A stretch of 64,000 bases of DNA from Desarmillaria ectypa (taxonomy: Eukaryota > Basidiomycota > Agaricomycetes > Agaricales > Physalacriaceae), in NCBI GenBank assembly GCA_030407005.1, contig JAUDYN010000003.1, positions 3,720,001-3,784,000 of the forward strand, in the 5' to 3' direction. The position numbers and the translations under genes were made by a program. Position 1 is the first letter of the stretch; every line of letters begins with the position of its first letter. Of the stretch, positions 44,754-57,359 are shown piece after piece. The notes under the pieces were generated by a model. That model was not told the origin of the DNA, ran no database searches, and was given only the letters and a program-made list of their open reading frames with translations.

Positions 44754-47158
44754 TATTTCTTCTGTTCGAATCCGAAGCGGATGATGGGAGAGCAAAGTGG
44801 CGCCGGCTTTTTCCCATGGGTCTAGCAGGCGGCCATTCTCCCTTCTACATTCCGTCGTACATTACAAAAATATTGCCCGTTTGGTGTGAGGGCTCCACAT
44901 GACTCCCACTGATAGTACACCCGGATGAGTCAAGAAATTGCCGGGGGTCGCGGCGACCACGGTCCGGCATAGTTCTTATCTGGTCAGAGGCCGGATCGAC
45001 GCATCATGGTGGCTGTGATGCCTCACGTGGTAGCACGCCATTTCAGCAGTGTCCTTCGTCACGATGTCATGGACTATGGAGGCCCATCGGACCTACAAGG
45101 TACCTCTTCCTCTAGGCCCATTCTTCTCTGATGCGGGATGCTTCTTCCGAGCTCGGAACCAGAATAGAGTTATTATTTCGACATAAATACAGTCCCGAGT
45201 CGCGGCCAAAGTGCTAACGCAAACGTCTCAAGCAACATGCCATCGCCTCTCCAAGAATCGCAAAATTCTTAACTTACCTGGATCTTCTCAGCCATCAATT
45301 TATCAAGTTCAAATGTTGGCCTCCTGAAACGACATATTGCAGAGTTGGAGGAAGAGCAGTCGTGTTGGAGGGCACTGTTCAAGTCAAGGGGTCGGTGAGT
45401 GTAATAATGGCTCTCCTTGGGATCGGCTCCGTATATCATCTTAGGGAATCATTTGAACAGATGAGGCATTTCTTCGCGTGACGTCGCCCTTTAATAATGT
45501 CTGGAGCGTCATGGAAGGGAGTGTCCGGCACCATCATATTTCAAGTAATTCTCTCATCCATTACGGGGTCACGTACTGACATTCCTTTTCCTAATGGTGT
45601 TTTAGAAGCTGGAAAGATTTGACTTCCCAAGTCCCTCCGTAACAGCGGCTCCAGACAGCGATTGACAGCGAAGGGGGAGGGTGCAGGAGCAAGGAGGACA
45701 TATGATACGGTACAAAATCGAGACCATTTGTATAAAACGTATGTACCTGTGTTCTGTTTACGGTAATAACACATATGCTACTTCAAGTCTCAAGAGCGAA
45801 AATACACGTAGCAATATAGCATATACAGGCCACCTACAACTTTACATCCACGATGTTACGAACTCGTTTTAAGACGTTACTCGTGTCATACTTCCATATG
45901 GCATCAAGTAATTGTACTAGTACCTTGCAGAGCCTGATACGCATTACTGACATTGGGGTTACTCTAATGATACTTGAAGAATTTATCAATTCTTCACGCT
46001 TCAAGTCGACGTATAAGGCTCGGGCAATTGTTTCGGACGTTGCCATGCATTTTGACCCTCGCCACGAGCTTATACGGGCATATATATATATATTTGTCCA
46101 ATTCGCTGATGATGACGGCAAACGACCAGTCAAGCTAGCCGGCCCTGAAGAACCTGGCGGAGTCCGGTCAAAACTCGGCGATATTCGAATAGTAGTAGTA
46201 TAGTGTTTGAGCATAAACAGAATAGCCTCAAAACGTGAGTGATATTTTCGTATTCATTTATTCTCATAGGCTGTATGAGCCGTAATTTATTTGGGAAAAT
46301 TTACAGCTAACTAAATCCGAATCGGAGCTTCAGACTATCACATCGTTCCACAAAGGGATTGAGATGAATCTGCCCGAAGGATTCTTGCTTTGGAGGGCAG
46401 GCCTGCCCTCTATCAACGTATACACATGCAAATTGTGGAAGTTAAGGCGACCGCTAATGAGCAACCCCGAACAACATTGAGTGAGTATTTTCGATGATAT
46501 ATCATTTAAACTTTTGTCGCCGTGCTCATTTTGAAATAAGAAGTCTGGCAACATAAAATCGTGCAGGTGTAACATGTACCTCAGCTGATACATTCCACCC
46601 TCAGACAAAAATGAGCTAGTCAGTGCTTCGGATATCGTGGTGAGCCATTGTATTGACATGCACACTTATTTGACCCTGGAAACAAGCTAGGACCACTAGC
46701 CTCAACGCCCGACAGGTCGCGCCTACCACCGGCAGCATCATTAGTGATAGACCGCTCTCGGACTGCTTTATGAGTACTAAGGCAGCCTTGTGATCCTGAC
46801 AGCCCTTAAGTTGCAGTCGATATTGGTCATAATCATAATGTGGCAACAGATAGGTACTTCTCACTCTCATTCTCTACTAGCGAATAAACAGGGACAAAGT
46901 ATTCTAGAGTGCATATGAAACAAACAAGGGCTGGTACCTTCCGCGATTCCACCGTGATCCGCGTTGCACAACCGCGTAGGGCGTCGCCGATCAGCGTCGT
47001 TTACCTTTACGTTACTTCGTACATTCAATTCCTCCGCTTAGCGATACGACAAACCTGACGCAATTTCGTCTGTGAGAGCGGCGGCATTAGTGGACTCCCA
47101 CGGGAGACCGCCTTATAAATTCGCCTTGTCGTCTTTAAGCGTTGCTCCGGGTCTCGAC
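44754..47158. other. Long intergenic stretch, no recognisable gene
   Basis: About 2.4 kb. The longest frames (45853-46203 plus, 45834-46214 minus) overlap each other and have no family motif. A short TA microsatellite lies at about 46080-46092. At the right end a TATA box, TTATAAAT, at about 47112-47119 lies 40 bp before the start of the DUF6534-type gene. Confidence 0.4.
47112..47119 (+). promoter_or_regulatory. TATA box of the DUF6534-type gene
   Basis: TTATAAAT, 40 bp before the ATG at 47159. Its position fits a core promoter and supports that start codon. Confidence 0.55.
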
Positions 47159-48921
47159 ATGGGTCAGTATGATCAATCCTTAGGGTGAGGGTTTTTATCT
47201 ACTTTTTTAATAATCTCATATCGCTCTTTCACATCTAGAGCCTTATTGATTGGATCATGGTTCAATTCCATGTTCTATATGCTCGAGTTATGGCAGGTCA
47301 GCTGTACGAGAATGTGGTCTTTTGTCAGAGTCTTAATCTTTTGCCCAGGGATACATATTCTTTTCCACTTTCCGTGGTGACACCATGATCATCAAAAGCA
47401 TGGTGTTGATTAGTCTCCTGGTTGATACCCTCGGTACAGCCAACAACTGCGCTTGTATATATTTGGTACGTCCGCGCTAATTGCCGTTGACCTCTTCTAA
47501 TAGATAAAAAGTACACCATTACACACTGGGGTAGGTGTATATTAGGTCGTGTTCTTTCTTCTGATTGTTTCAGGTGACGTGGAATATATCCTGGTACAGA
47601 ACTGGGCGGTTCCTGCCTATGTCATATTATCAGGAATATCCGCCTGCAATGTGCAGTTATTCCTCAGCTACAGATTTTGGACCTTGTTCGTGTTTATTGG
47701 GCATTAAATTATTTCACAGCTGACTTGATTTCACAGGGCAAAGAACCTGCTTCCTACATTTACACTCATTACATTTAGCTTGGCGTCACTCGGTAAAAGC
47801 TCCTTTGAAATTTATTCTTCTGATTAACTCCAGTAATAGGCGGTGCCATCGCGAATGGGATCACGGTTGTACAGCATAGTGACTATACGGAACGCGACTT
47901 CAACATCAAGACAGTCACGTACGTGTTATCCCATTTGTGCACCTCTGCTGGAATTTGTAACGAACGTTTCCGTCTAGAATATGGCTTGGTATGCAACTTT
48001 ATTATGTTAGGAGCCCACCTCATTACAGTTATAGTGGCCAGTGCTATCGCCGACGTTTCAATAGCGTCTGCTCTTATCGTTCAGCTCCAATCATCTAAAC
48101 CTGTCTTCGAAGAGACCAAGGCGTATGTCGTCTGTTTTTTTTTCACGCTTCTCTGCTCTAGCTCACGCGCATCGTTCTTGTTAATTCAGCTTGATCCGTC
48201 GTCTAACGGTCATGGCGGTTAAGACAGGGTCCGTTACTACAGTCCTGTAAGTTTAGCATCCTCGGATCCCACTTCCTGCTCTTACATGTTGGCGATCGTA
48301 GTGCTATTGTTTGTTGTGAGCTCTCGACATTTTCTGATTTGTTATGCGGAGAGCTTATCAACATCTCCCGCGACAGTAATTCTGTATCTCGTAAACACCG
48401 AGAGTAATAGTATGTGTATTGTCTTGCTATGGTACTCTTGACTTACCATCAAGTCGCAGTCACTGTCGGCTTTGGTAAACAGGCCTCTTGACATTTGACG
48501 TACCTGCAAAGCTGAAGATGCCTATCTAGGATTCTGTTTGGGACGCGTTTACGCTCTGACTATGTTTTTCAACTTGAACACTCGAGTCAAAGGCCGCCGG
48601 CATACAGACGACACCATCTATCCTCTGGATAATGGCAACGGAGGATATAGACTAAGAAATATGAACAGTTCGGACTTGGGAGGAATAAGTGCGTGATTAT
48701 CGGGATTGGTTCGTCTCATGCTCATCGTTTCCACAAGGTGTACATCGAACAGCTATTGTGCGGATCGATGGGTCAGAGGATTATGGGGTAAGTCGTTTTT
48801 TTTTTTGTTACTGTGAGGAAATTGAATGTCCTCTAATTTGCCATAGGCACAGAACGAAAGTGTTCCTGACGTTGCGCGCAAGAACTCGGATTCGGATGAC
48901 AAAAATGGTGCTCCGGCATGA
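47159..48921 (+). CDS. DUF6534-type seven-TM membrane protein
   Basis: Integral membrane protein of the basidiomycete DUF6534 family, function unknown. It starts MGQYDQSLG|ALLIGSWFNSMFYMLELWQ, with the first intron joining Gly to ALLIG as in the family. It continues GYIFFSTFRGDTMIIKSMVL, ISLLVDTLGTANNCACIYL, VEYILVQNWAVPAYVILSGI, CNVQLFLSYRFWTL, LLPTFTLITFSLASLG and LITVIVASAIADVSIASALI. The diagnostic cytosolic motif ETK|SLIRRLTVMAVKTG bridges an intron near 48121-48190. RVYALTMFFNLNTR and a hydrophilic tail with GGISVHRTAIVRIDG follow, ending NGAPA-stop at 48921. A TATA box lies 40 bp upstream. The exons around 48240-48540 are less certain, but no disabling change is evident. Confidence 0.76.
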
Positions 48922-49162
48922 TGGAGAGAAAATATTGACTATGAACTTCATGTGATGTTGGTCGAGATCATGTACGTATAGGCGACGATGCTAAGGTTAT
49001 AGGGACATAGCATGAAAAACTTTGATCCTCCTTCCCTTGGGCAAAGAACGGCAATGTCAAGTCTATAACCTAGACAGCAAGATCGACAGTGTTCCGGCTG
49101 ACAAGGCGATACAGCAACTTGACGATGTGTTCAACTGTGAATATTGACCTGCAAGGCGTATA

Positions 49163-50801
49163 TCAATTACAGTACCCTAGCCCCGCGTCTCTCAACACTT
49201 TCATCCGGGAGCGAATAAGGCTCGGCTCCGCAAAGATATGTGCAGTCTCAACTCCTAGAGTCAGACCCCTCAAGGGCCTATGCGAATACATCCTATCTTC
49301 AATAACATCCATCACCCTGGCCTCCGTAACCGCCGCCTCACAATGTTCCCTCTTCCGGTAAACGAGTTCCAAGTCTGTAAGATGCGGTGCCTCCTCCAAG
49401 ATTCTTCTAACACGAGACGACGAGATCGAGCAATAGTCATCTACTTGTCCAAGGTCGCTCTCCCTCACGACTAGCTTCTCAAGCCCAGGGATTTTCCGCA
49501 CGAGTTCTGCTATGTCTCCCGATTGGATAGGGACACGGTCAATGATGAGGTGGCGGAGCGAATCTCCAGAGTGCCGGAATAGATGCTCAATACAGGACGC
49601 ATCGAAGCGGCGGCGTGACTGCTTCCGGGGTCCGGAGACGAGCACGAGTGTCCGAAGATTGGGCAGTTCCATGCGTGACATTATGTCTGTTAGTTGTGTA
49701 GGCGAGCATAACACGGATAATGTCAAGGACGTGATTCCGGAGTGTCGAATGCTGCTGGTAGCGAAGCGATTGTGCCCGTAGACTGTTGTGTGAGGGATGA
49801 TTGTCAGGTCTGTCGCGTTCGGGAAAGAGGCGACAATGTCGGGCGTGGTAAAGTATAGCATCATGTCCTCTAGCACTAGGGTACGAATTTGGGACGAGGG
49901 GAAGGTGGCGGAGTCTTGAGCGAAGAAGGGCGTCTTAGAAGCGTGGACAGTCTGGAGTTTGGCGGCGGTGGAAAATCCGGGGAAGCGATGAAGGTGGAAG
50001 GTGCTATCGGTCTCGTGAACCCTCAGGCTCTCGAGCATCCTCATGTCTATTCCCGGAGCAAAGAGGTGATGGTATGATCCAGTGGGAAAATAGGCTCTAA
50101 CCTCTATCGTACGCCATCTATGCGCGTGCGTACGAAGGAGGGTGATTAGGGGTTCGAACCAGATTACGAAGGCGCGCATAGTCTCCTTATTCACTGCGCC
50201 GGACCGGGAATAGAGAATTATCGACAGTGGGGACGTATTCGAGCGCTGGAGATAGAGATCAACGATGTCCCGCTGCTTTTTGAGTACTTTGCGAGGCTGG
50301 ACATCGATTGGTATACCGATGGTGGACCATATGTGAGGTAGGCTGAGACTAATGTCCCTCCATCTCGAGCACACCATTGATAGACGAAGTATGGTGTGGG
50401 GATGCTCTGAAAAGCAGCATTCTTCGAATATTTGGAATAGGAGCTCGGTGGGTAATTTTAAAACCTGCGCGTCGGGAGACTGGCCGCTGATAGGACATAC
50501 GAAAGTGAATTCGTCTTCCTTTCTAGAACGGCGCTTCTTGGATCGGAAGAGACGACCTTTCTGAAAACCATATTAGTCAAAAGAAGACTATGGGAAAGGA
50601 CCAAGAACATACGGTAGTCCAAACTTTGATCTTGATACTTGGACCGAGATTGACCAGTGTGCTTGGAACCACCGCGGTTGTGAACTGAATCCAGGTGGAC
50701 GAAGACAGACTGAAAACGCTTGAGCGACGACTGTTATTGCGCTTTGTATCGCCCTCCATGGCTTGCGCCCACCGCTTGAATACAGACCAAGGCGCCATCA
50801 T
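49163..50801 (-). CDS. F-box-like/LRR protein
   Basis: Two exons. Exon 1 starts MMAPWSVFKRWAQAM at 50801 (or the next Met) and ends IKVWTT near 50612. An intron with donor GTATGT leads to KGRLFRSKKRRSRKEDEF near 50561, and the rest is open to the stop at 49163. The F-box core is LKLPTELLFQIFEECCF...ILRLSMVCSRWRDISLSLPHIWSTI. LRR-like strands follow (LRTLVLVSGP, SLRHLIIDRVPI, LEKLVVRESDLG, LTDLELVYRKR). Such proteins recruit substrates to SCF ubiquitin ligases; the class is heavily expanded in agaricomycetes. The target is unknown. It is intact as read. Confidence 0.8.
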
Positions 50802-52923
50802 TCGTAGCCGGTGAAAAGAGAGATGGAGAAACTACGCCTATCAGCGTATGCCTTTTCTTAACTTCTTGAATTCTCGTAACAATCTCGGGGTGCTGCAGTT
50901 CCGGTTTCAAAGCTCCAAGGAGATATTATTGATGGGGCAGTTATGTCGACATCTAAAGCAAGAGATAAGCCAATTCAATTAGCATGATAACGGAGGTATC
51001 ATACGGACTCTAAGAGATGCAGATGCTATCAGAAGGATGTCATTGCATGCAAGGTATCACTCTTCTATTGCAATATAGAGACTGTGAACCGAGTTCAAGG
51101 CGAGGAAGATGCATTGAATGGCCTGTAGCACTCAATTCAGATACACGGGGCCACTCCATTGCGGACATCCTGGTGAGATATGGTCCTGATGGGGATAAAC
51201 AAACTATCAGAGGGGTGAAACGCGCGACGACACACCAATAATAGGTTTGCTACTCTCTGCTTCAGAAGTTTCAAAAGCGTGAAACATTGAACTATAAGTG
51301 TCGTATATACATATTTCACGGGCGGCGATGTGGGTACAAACTGTGAGCTATGAGCAATGATGGTTTCCAGGGTAGCAAAGTCAACCACGAGCAGATCTTA
51401 CCAGAGCGCCAACATATTCCACGATCACTGAGCTTTGCCCATCCGCTTGGAAGCCTTAGGCTCGATCCATCATACCCGCTCGCGCAGATGTCCAAGAAAA
51501 TTTCCTTGACTTGAGGCAGGCTGCCCCTGGGAGGTAACGGAGATCCATGGTAGCGATGCTGTGACCGACAGGTCCAAGCTACCTGCCAGTGAAAATGGCG
51601 CTTGTGAGACGGTGAGAGTATTGTCCGATCCCAGCGCCATCGCATGCTAGGACTGCAGTCAGTATTCGCATTGAAGATATCCTTCTTCTCGACGACATAA
51701 TGGTAAGAGGATAAAGTACCGGTCGCCTCAAATCGCGACTCCTGTCCCGGGAAATGCCGGAAGGGCTTCGTTCTGCTCGTCATCTACAGCAGACAATGCT
51801 CTTCGACTTTCTCGTTGACTGTTCACGAAGAATATCGGCCAGATGGATCCAGCACGGAAGGGCGCTATCTTGGCGATAATCCCACTCAGAAGACCGTTCT
51901 GAAATTTCCAACGGAGAAATGTTGAATACAGCAGCCGCTGTTCTCTTCGCAACACTCATCGGCATCGAGGGAGACGCAGTACGGAGGATCTGGACTGTAT
52001 TTTCGGGGACGTCAGATATTCGTAGGCAGTCAGGAAACGAGGAGATACTGTCCAAATGCTGTCATGATTTGAAGCATCTCTGTCATGACGCTGCAAGTGC
52101 ATACCATTTTTTCTTGGTAAAAATCTGTGGCCCTTATCGTTTTCCAAGTATTAAAACGGGAGGATAATCCGTTTACCGCAGTAGATGCACCAGGACTGAC
52201 TCTACATATACTAACGACTCATCTCTTCCTTCAACGTCAGTCTCGACCGTCCTCATCGTCAATGAATAATCCAGCATGTACTCTGCTTTTACGGCACGAG
52301 AGGTAGGGGGAGACCTTTTGCGAGGCGATATTTGGAGACAAGGAGTGAGGGAGCGTAGCTTTGATGGCTAGAGCGCTTATATCCATCATGTGTGTATGCT
52401 CACCTTCAAAACGTGTAGGCATACTTATCATTCCATAGGGATGCCAGTTGTTTTGAAGCTGCGATATCATAATGTCTTGTGCACTTCCAGATAGCACCGA
52501 CGAATAGCTGTCGGTTACATGATGGCAGCAAACAAACCAAAGCCAATAAGCTTGGCGTCAAGCTCTAGCCATGCATCTCATATCCCGCCATCCACGTTAC
52601 GAAGATAGCTGAGAATAACTAGATTCTGAGGTTCGCATTGATTCTGCCCTCGCGTTAAGCCTACTCCTATCGTACAGCGAAGGTCATGCGTCTTCTGTTC
52701 ATATTCCCTTCATGTAGACTCGGTCGCCTGCGCAATATGGCTTAAGGTTATTCTCAATTGTTACTTTGGCGTCATACCTAACTTTTTCTTTCATTCGCCA
52801 GGTAGAAGAGGCTTGCCGACAGCTCCATAATATCAACGTTCCATTGTTGCGTGGTTTGATACTTACATATTCTCAGGTAACCCGTCTTTCGTGCTACCAT
52901 CAATATCCTACAACTCCACCAAT
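50802..52923 (-). pseudogene. Possible F-box/LRR-like remnant plus spacer
   Basis: Minus-strand frames at 51137-51388, 51316-51783 and 51780-52055 contain phrases such as LPQVKEIFLDI, SLRLPSGWAKLSD and VDFATLETIIAHSSQFVP. These resemble LRR segments of the neighbouring F-box-like genes but lie in different frames with stops between them. No F-box start region is visible. I regard this as a probable decayed relative. The parts at 50802-51130 and 52500-52923 hold nothing recognisable. Confidence 0.35.
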
Positions 52924-54429
52924 CTACATCTTCAGAGAGAAATTATTCCAAGGAATGTCCTCAATAATAACTTGCACGCCCTTCTTCCTCAAATCAGTGA
53001 CACGCCGCAGCAATCGCGCACCCATCCACTTCTTGACGGAAGTTTGAGCGCACCACAGCTTGACCGTTCGTAGATGTCCCTCCTCGCAGCGGGACTCCAG
53101 CATCGCAACCAAAGCTTCAGGATCAACGCCCTTAACGTCACAAGAAACCGACTTCAGAGCGGGGAGAAGGTCCGGAAACCCTTCCCCAATTGTTAGTTGC
53201 TCCAAAATGGAATCCTGATATTGATACAGCGGCATAGAGTCGTCTCCCGCTAGTATCAATTGCTCCAGATTCGGCGTGGCGTGCAGAAGCTGGACAAGGG
53301 ATGAATGAAAGCGGTATTTGCCTTCGACGAAGAGATTCATGAGGGGACACCGACTCTGGTGGATGAATGCGGTGATAGGAATCATGTCTCTGAGAGTGAA
53401 AGAACGAAGTCCTAGGCATTTGAGCTGGGGGAGGATGAGGTTGGGTAAAGCGATCATGTAGGGATGGTTGATGACGAGATGTCGTACGCCCGAGTGCGTC
53501 AGTGGACTTGGGGGAAGCCATTCTCTTGGAACATCCTCGTGCGCGCGATTCAACACCAGTGCAAGTTCCCCGAGATTGGGTGCGAGACGGAGCAGCTTGA
53601 AAGGATCCACCAGGAATCTCTCAGTTTGGAAGCGCACCAAAGGAGGCTGCAAAGACGTGAAACCTGCAAACGTGGCTGCAGTCATCGGTTCTTGTGGATC
53701 GCCCGCGACGCAATATTGCAGATCTAGGTGACGCAGGAGAGGGACACGCCCGACCACTTCGCTGAGCCTTTTGAAGCGCTCGAGATCCGAACATCCAATC
53801 CATCGAAACACCTCCCATCTCTCGCATTGTTCGAAGAGCAAGGAAGTGATGGTTTCGTGCTCTTTTGGTCCGCATTTACCCCAGCCGCCGTATAAGATGC
53901 GGAGAGGAGAAGAGCCGGAACGACGGAGCCATAGCCGCAGGCGGCCAATTGGGTTCTTGACGTGGAGCCAGTAGGAGCCGCAGTTCGAGGGTACGCTCAG
54001 TTCGGACCAGAGGCGGGGTAAGGAGAGGGCTACAGCTCTCCATCGTTGACATACTCGGCTGTATGCCCAAGGACCGCGGTGGTGGTCGTGGACTGCAGGG
54101 TAGTCGTTGCAGTCGTCCGGGCCTGAGAGCGTGTGGAGGAGGATCTCGCCGATTATCTCGAATGGTAGACGGCGTATCGGGTGTATGATCTTGGTGCAAG
54201 TCCTGATGAGTGTGCGAAGTGCCTTTGATTCCTCCCGGGATTGAGCGAAGTCAGGCTGGAGGCCTTTCCCATGTTCTGCGAGGCGTATCTCGGCGTCTTG
54301 GATGACCAAGCGGATCTCGTTGACTTCGGAGTCTAGGGGTTGGTCGTTTGTCCGAGTGAGGTGCGAGTATGGATCGTCCTTTGAGGTTCGGCGTGCCAAA
54401 GTCGGACGGGGCCTCTTCGACTTGGTCAT
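52924..54429 (-). CDS. F-box-like protein, single exon, 501 residues
   Basis: A single open frame with no intron. The N-terminal 20 residues are basic (MTKSKRPRPTLARRTSK). A predicted coiled-coil-like helix spans about residues 35-85 (VNEIRLVIQDAEIRLAEHGK). The F-box follows at residues about 85-150: HPIRRLPFEIIGEILLHTL...WAYSRVCQRWRAVALSLPRLWSEL. A C-terminal series of LRR-like strands includes LRHLDLQYCV, LGELALVL, LKCLGLRSFTL, LEQLILAGDDS and LKSVSCDVKG. This layout (helix, F-box, LRR) is the standard agaricomycete F-box-like protein, a putative SCF adaptor acting in cytosol or nucleus. The start codon is the first Met of the frame, 1.5 kb of uninterrupted coding DNA. Confidence 0.88.
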   Translation of the reverse strand: MTKSKRPRPTLARRTSKDDPYSHLTRTNDQPLDSEVNEIRLVIQDAEIRLAEHGKGLQPDFAQSREESKALRTLIRTCTKIIHPIRRLPFEIIGEILLHTLSGPDDCNDYPAVHDHHRGPWAYSRVCQRWRAVALSLPRLWSELSVPSNCGSYWLHVKNPIGRLRLWLRRSGSSPLRILYGGWGKCGPKEHETITSLLFEQCERWEVFRWIGCSDLERFKRLSEVVGRVPLLRHLDLQYCVAGDPQEPMTAATFAGFTSLQPPLVRFQTERFLVDPFKLLRLAPNLGELALVLNRAHEDVPREWLPPSPLTHSGVRHLVINHPYMIALPNLILPQLKCLGLRSFTLRDMIPITAFIHQSRCPLMNLFVEGKYRFHSSLVQLLHATPNLEQLILAGDDSMPLYQYQDSILEQLTIGEGFPDLLPALKSVSCDVKGVDPEALVAMLESRCEEGHLRTVKLWCAQTSVKKWMGARLLRRVTDLRKKGVQVIIEDIPWNNFSLKM

Positions 54430-54859
54430 GATAACGATATGGGATGGATGCCACCAGATGGGACAGTATAAATACCAATCATCGCTGGTCTTGTCCGGTC
54501 AAAGAGTTGTGGTGGTCTAAGCGGTGGCGACGTGTCTTGGTCGAACAAAATGGATGCTGTCCTGGCCTGGTCAAAGCACTTCCGCCAGTCCCCGTAGTAC
54601 ACCCCAGCGGGCCTTGGTTTCTGATATGGCTCAGAGATTAGGAGTATTGCGATAGCGCAGGGAAAGCCGCGTCGTTGTCATGACTATGAGACGACCAACT
54701 CCAGCTTCCCATCGTGCAAGTATGGGTTGCGCTTTCGGTGCGCTTCCTACAGAAGCTAGGAATAAGTTGAAAAGGTCTCCATGATCTCCGTATAACGGAG
54801 AAAGTGACATTGTAGAAGTCCTCGTAGTAACGAAGACGGCTTGAGGAAGAAGGGTCGGA
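54430..54859. other. Intergenic region
   Basis: The region upstream of the F-box gene at 52924-54429. No gene or repeat is recognised. Confidence 0.45.
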
Positions 54860-56041
54860 CTGGATGTCCGGAGCGTATCCCGTCACTTGGTTTTTAAAAA
54901 TCTTCGATTTCGACAAACGCTCTTTCCGACTTGGGTTCAATTACAACTTACATCGAAACATTCAAGCCCAAAATTCAAGACATGGCACCGGAGCGAAGGG
55001 GCTGCACGACTTTGGAGAAAGTTGGGCGGTACCGTTTGGGGATCGTTCTGGGTTCGTCGCCCTCATCGGAGACTATCCTGACCGCTGTGGAGAGCTCAAG
55101 TAGAGAAAGGTTTGAGATTGTTGGGGTATTACAGTGCAGCGAGAGACGAAAAATCTCCTCTGAGTGATAGTGTCTTTTCAACCTTGATGGATGGGTTTCA
55201 ATGGCTACGCACAATAAGATTGCCTGCTGCGAAATCTTATACCGGTCAAATCTCTAAAGAGGGATGAGACATCAGTTTAACATGCTCTCAATATCTACAA
55301 CCCGGACACCAGCATGTTACAGTCGTTGCTGCGGAGTCCTGGGACAAATCAGTTGCCGGGTACGAGATCCAGATGAAGAGTGGAAACGAGACATTGTACA
55401 AACTTATCCTACCTCGCGCGACCGATGTGTTGTACGTTTTCCGCTTGCCATCCTTCTGTGTCTTGACGACATTGTGGAGGACCTCTGTTTCCATGGAAGT
55501 CCATTCTTACTGGGTCAGATGGTAGGAAAAGACATACCGTCCTCAAGGCCGAAACTTTACCCTGAACTGCCCCCGTACCTCGTGGATTTGTAGCAGACAT
55601 AGATGTCTTCAAGATGTACCTCTGGAGAAGAGGGACTTTGTTCAGCAATCTCGCCGTGGTCAGAGCCGCATTGATGCACGGAGGAAACATCTGGCGTATT
55701 GCATTGGATCATATCGACGATCCGAGCTTCATCTTATCTGGATTCGGGAAATAGGGTCCCTCTGATGAAAATATGATTTAGTGGAAACCAAACGTTTCGC
55801 ATAAAGAGCCTTGGGTAACTTGGACGGAAACCCTTTCCGAAAGCCAGAAAGATACAATGTGCGGGGTTTACAGGATCGAGAATGGCAGCAATCGACCAAC
55901 GCAAGATATCTCGTGGTTTCCCAAAGTGAAGGCATTTCGTAATTCGGGGTTGGATCTAGGTTTTTGGTCCGCCGAAGCTGGGAGATGGTATATTGATAGG
56001 GTGAAGATGTATACCACAGGGACCCCAAGGCAAGGTACCTG
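54860..56041 (+). pseudogene. Decayed gene of an unrecognised agaricomycete protein
   Basis: The plus strand shows scattered coding-like phrases in several frames: KLGGTVWGSFW, GYYSAARDEKSPLSDSVFS, FVADIDVFKMYLWRRGTLFSNLAVVRAALMHGGNIWRIALDH near 55590-55720, and finally CGVYRIENGSN...SWFPKVKAFRNSGLDLGFWSAEAGRWYIDR near 55857-56010. The last block has the look of a conserved agaricomycete hypothetical protein tail (WWPK...SGLN.G.W). Stops separate the pieces (for example after SGFGK near 55751) and no start is found. I do not know its function. It is likely a pseudogene. Confidence 0.38.
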
Positions 56042-56382
56042 AATCACTCAGACTGGAGGCGTACACTTCGCTTATGGGCTGGCGCTTCGCAGTTATACGA
56101 AGGGATGGAAATTGTCTCTAAGCGCTCTGTAGTCCGACACTTTATCTCTCACTGACAATCTTTACAAACTCCACGTTTTTGTCAGAGTGTAAACGTCTCT
56201 TTTTTCCTTCGTATAACATCATGATCGACTTCGGCTTTTTGATACATTGTTCGAACAAATGGCACCAAAAATCACGTTATTCTGTATATCGTTTGGCAAG
56301 TGAAGATCCTAGTACCGACTACGACACCTGATTCCATTTCTCACTGATCGAAGATCGTCAATACTGATTACAACGGATATAA

Positions 56383-57190
56383 ATGGCTCAGGTCTCTCTA
56401 GACGCCTTTGGACCGCATTACACTGAAAGAAAGAGATGTCCGCTGGAATCACCGGGTCGTCAGTCTACAAGCACAGTTCTCGAGTCGGCATTTCTGTCTG
56501 GTTACATCACCGATTGTCGTATCAGTGCTACCATGGTGGTCAGGACGACGGATATTCTACGTGAACTCAGCATGTGTGCCTCAAATTGGAGAGGATATCA
56601 GCGTGAATATCGTTTTGCGTTTGTACCAAAAGCAAGACGATGATTGGGAGAAGCGAGTAAGTCGTCCACTGTGACATCAAGAATCGTTCATCTATTCTGT
56701 AGGGCTTGCCGCTAGATCATTCTGGATGCCAACTAACTGTCGGTACTAGAAGACAGTGTGACTTGAGAGCTTTTGGGGCTTTGCTCTGTATATCCGTCCC
56801 TGGAGCACCACATTTACATCTCCAAACGAAGCTCAGCATATGTAGAAAGAGCTGCATAGGCCTTAACCTCTGGGTCAAATCAAAGTCTCGCCTTTCGGGT
56901 TGTATTGGTATTAGCTACTATTTCGACCGCGTTTTCATCTTGCACCGCGACTAGACATTGATCTGATTCTCTTCAACACCATGATAACCGTCTTTAAATT
57001 TTCGGACGTCCTACCCCCCAGCACCATGCTCGTCGTTTTGTTCAAATTGGCTTTTGTGAGCTTCATTGAATACGCGAAGGCGCGCTCTATGGGATGTAGA
57101 TATAGACCTAGGTGCAAGCTAACGAAATATTCAAAAAGCTTTTGCGCTTCTACGGAGTCCATGGACTCCGAAATGGCCGACAATCAATGA
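56383..57190 (+). pseudogene. Possible kinase-like gene remnant
   Basis: It begins MAQVSLDAFGPHYT in one frame and ITLKERDVRWNHRVVSLQAQ in another. These two blocks together resemble the N-terminus of an agaricomycete protein-kinase-like family (LxxFGP...RDVRWRDH). Further on, a possible HRD near 56942 is followed directly by a stop in that frame. Frame shifts and the absence of a nucleotide-binding loop indicate decay. The family assignment is tentative. Confidence 0.32.
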
Positions 57191-57359
57191 CCGATGTTTT
57201 CAGTTGTAAGTAAGAGGAAAAGAGAACGAGAAGGCATTTATGGCTAGTGAGCATAATGAAGAAAACTGCAAATTGGGTCAGAGCCGACTGATAGTCGAAA
57301 GAGACACAAAACTTACGCTGTCGATTTGTTCATCACACACACATCAGGACTCAAAAGAG
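57191..57359. other. Short spacer
   Basis: The 3' flank of the F-box-like gene on the minus strand. Nothing was recognised. Confidence 0.4.

Noticed and set aside
45834..46214. Overlapping open frames of about 120 codons on both strands
   Set aside because: Mutually overlapping, without motif, splice signals or start context; likely chance.
47255..47280. tRNA B-box-like GGTTCAATTCC
   Set aside because: It lies inside the first coding exons of the DUF6534-type gene, and no A-box or cloverleaf could be drawn.
53138..54199. Several open frames overlapping the single-exon F-box gene
   Set aside because: The 501-codon frame with F-box and LRR strands explains the region; the others have no motif.
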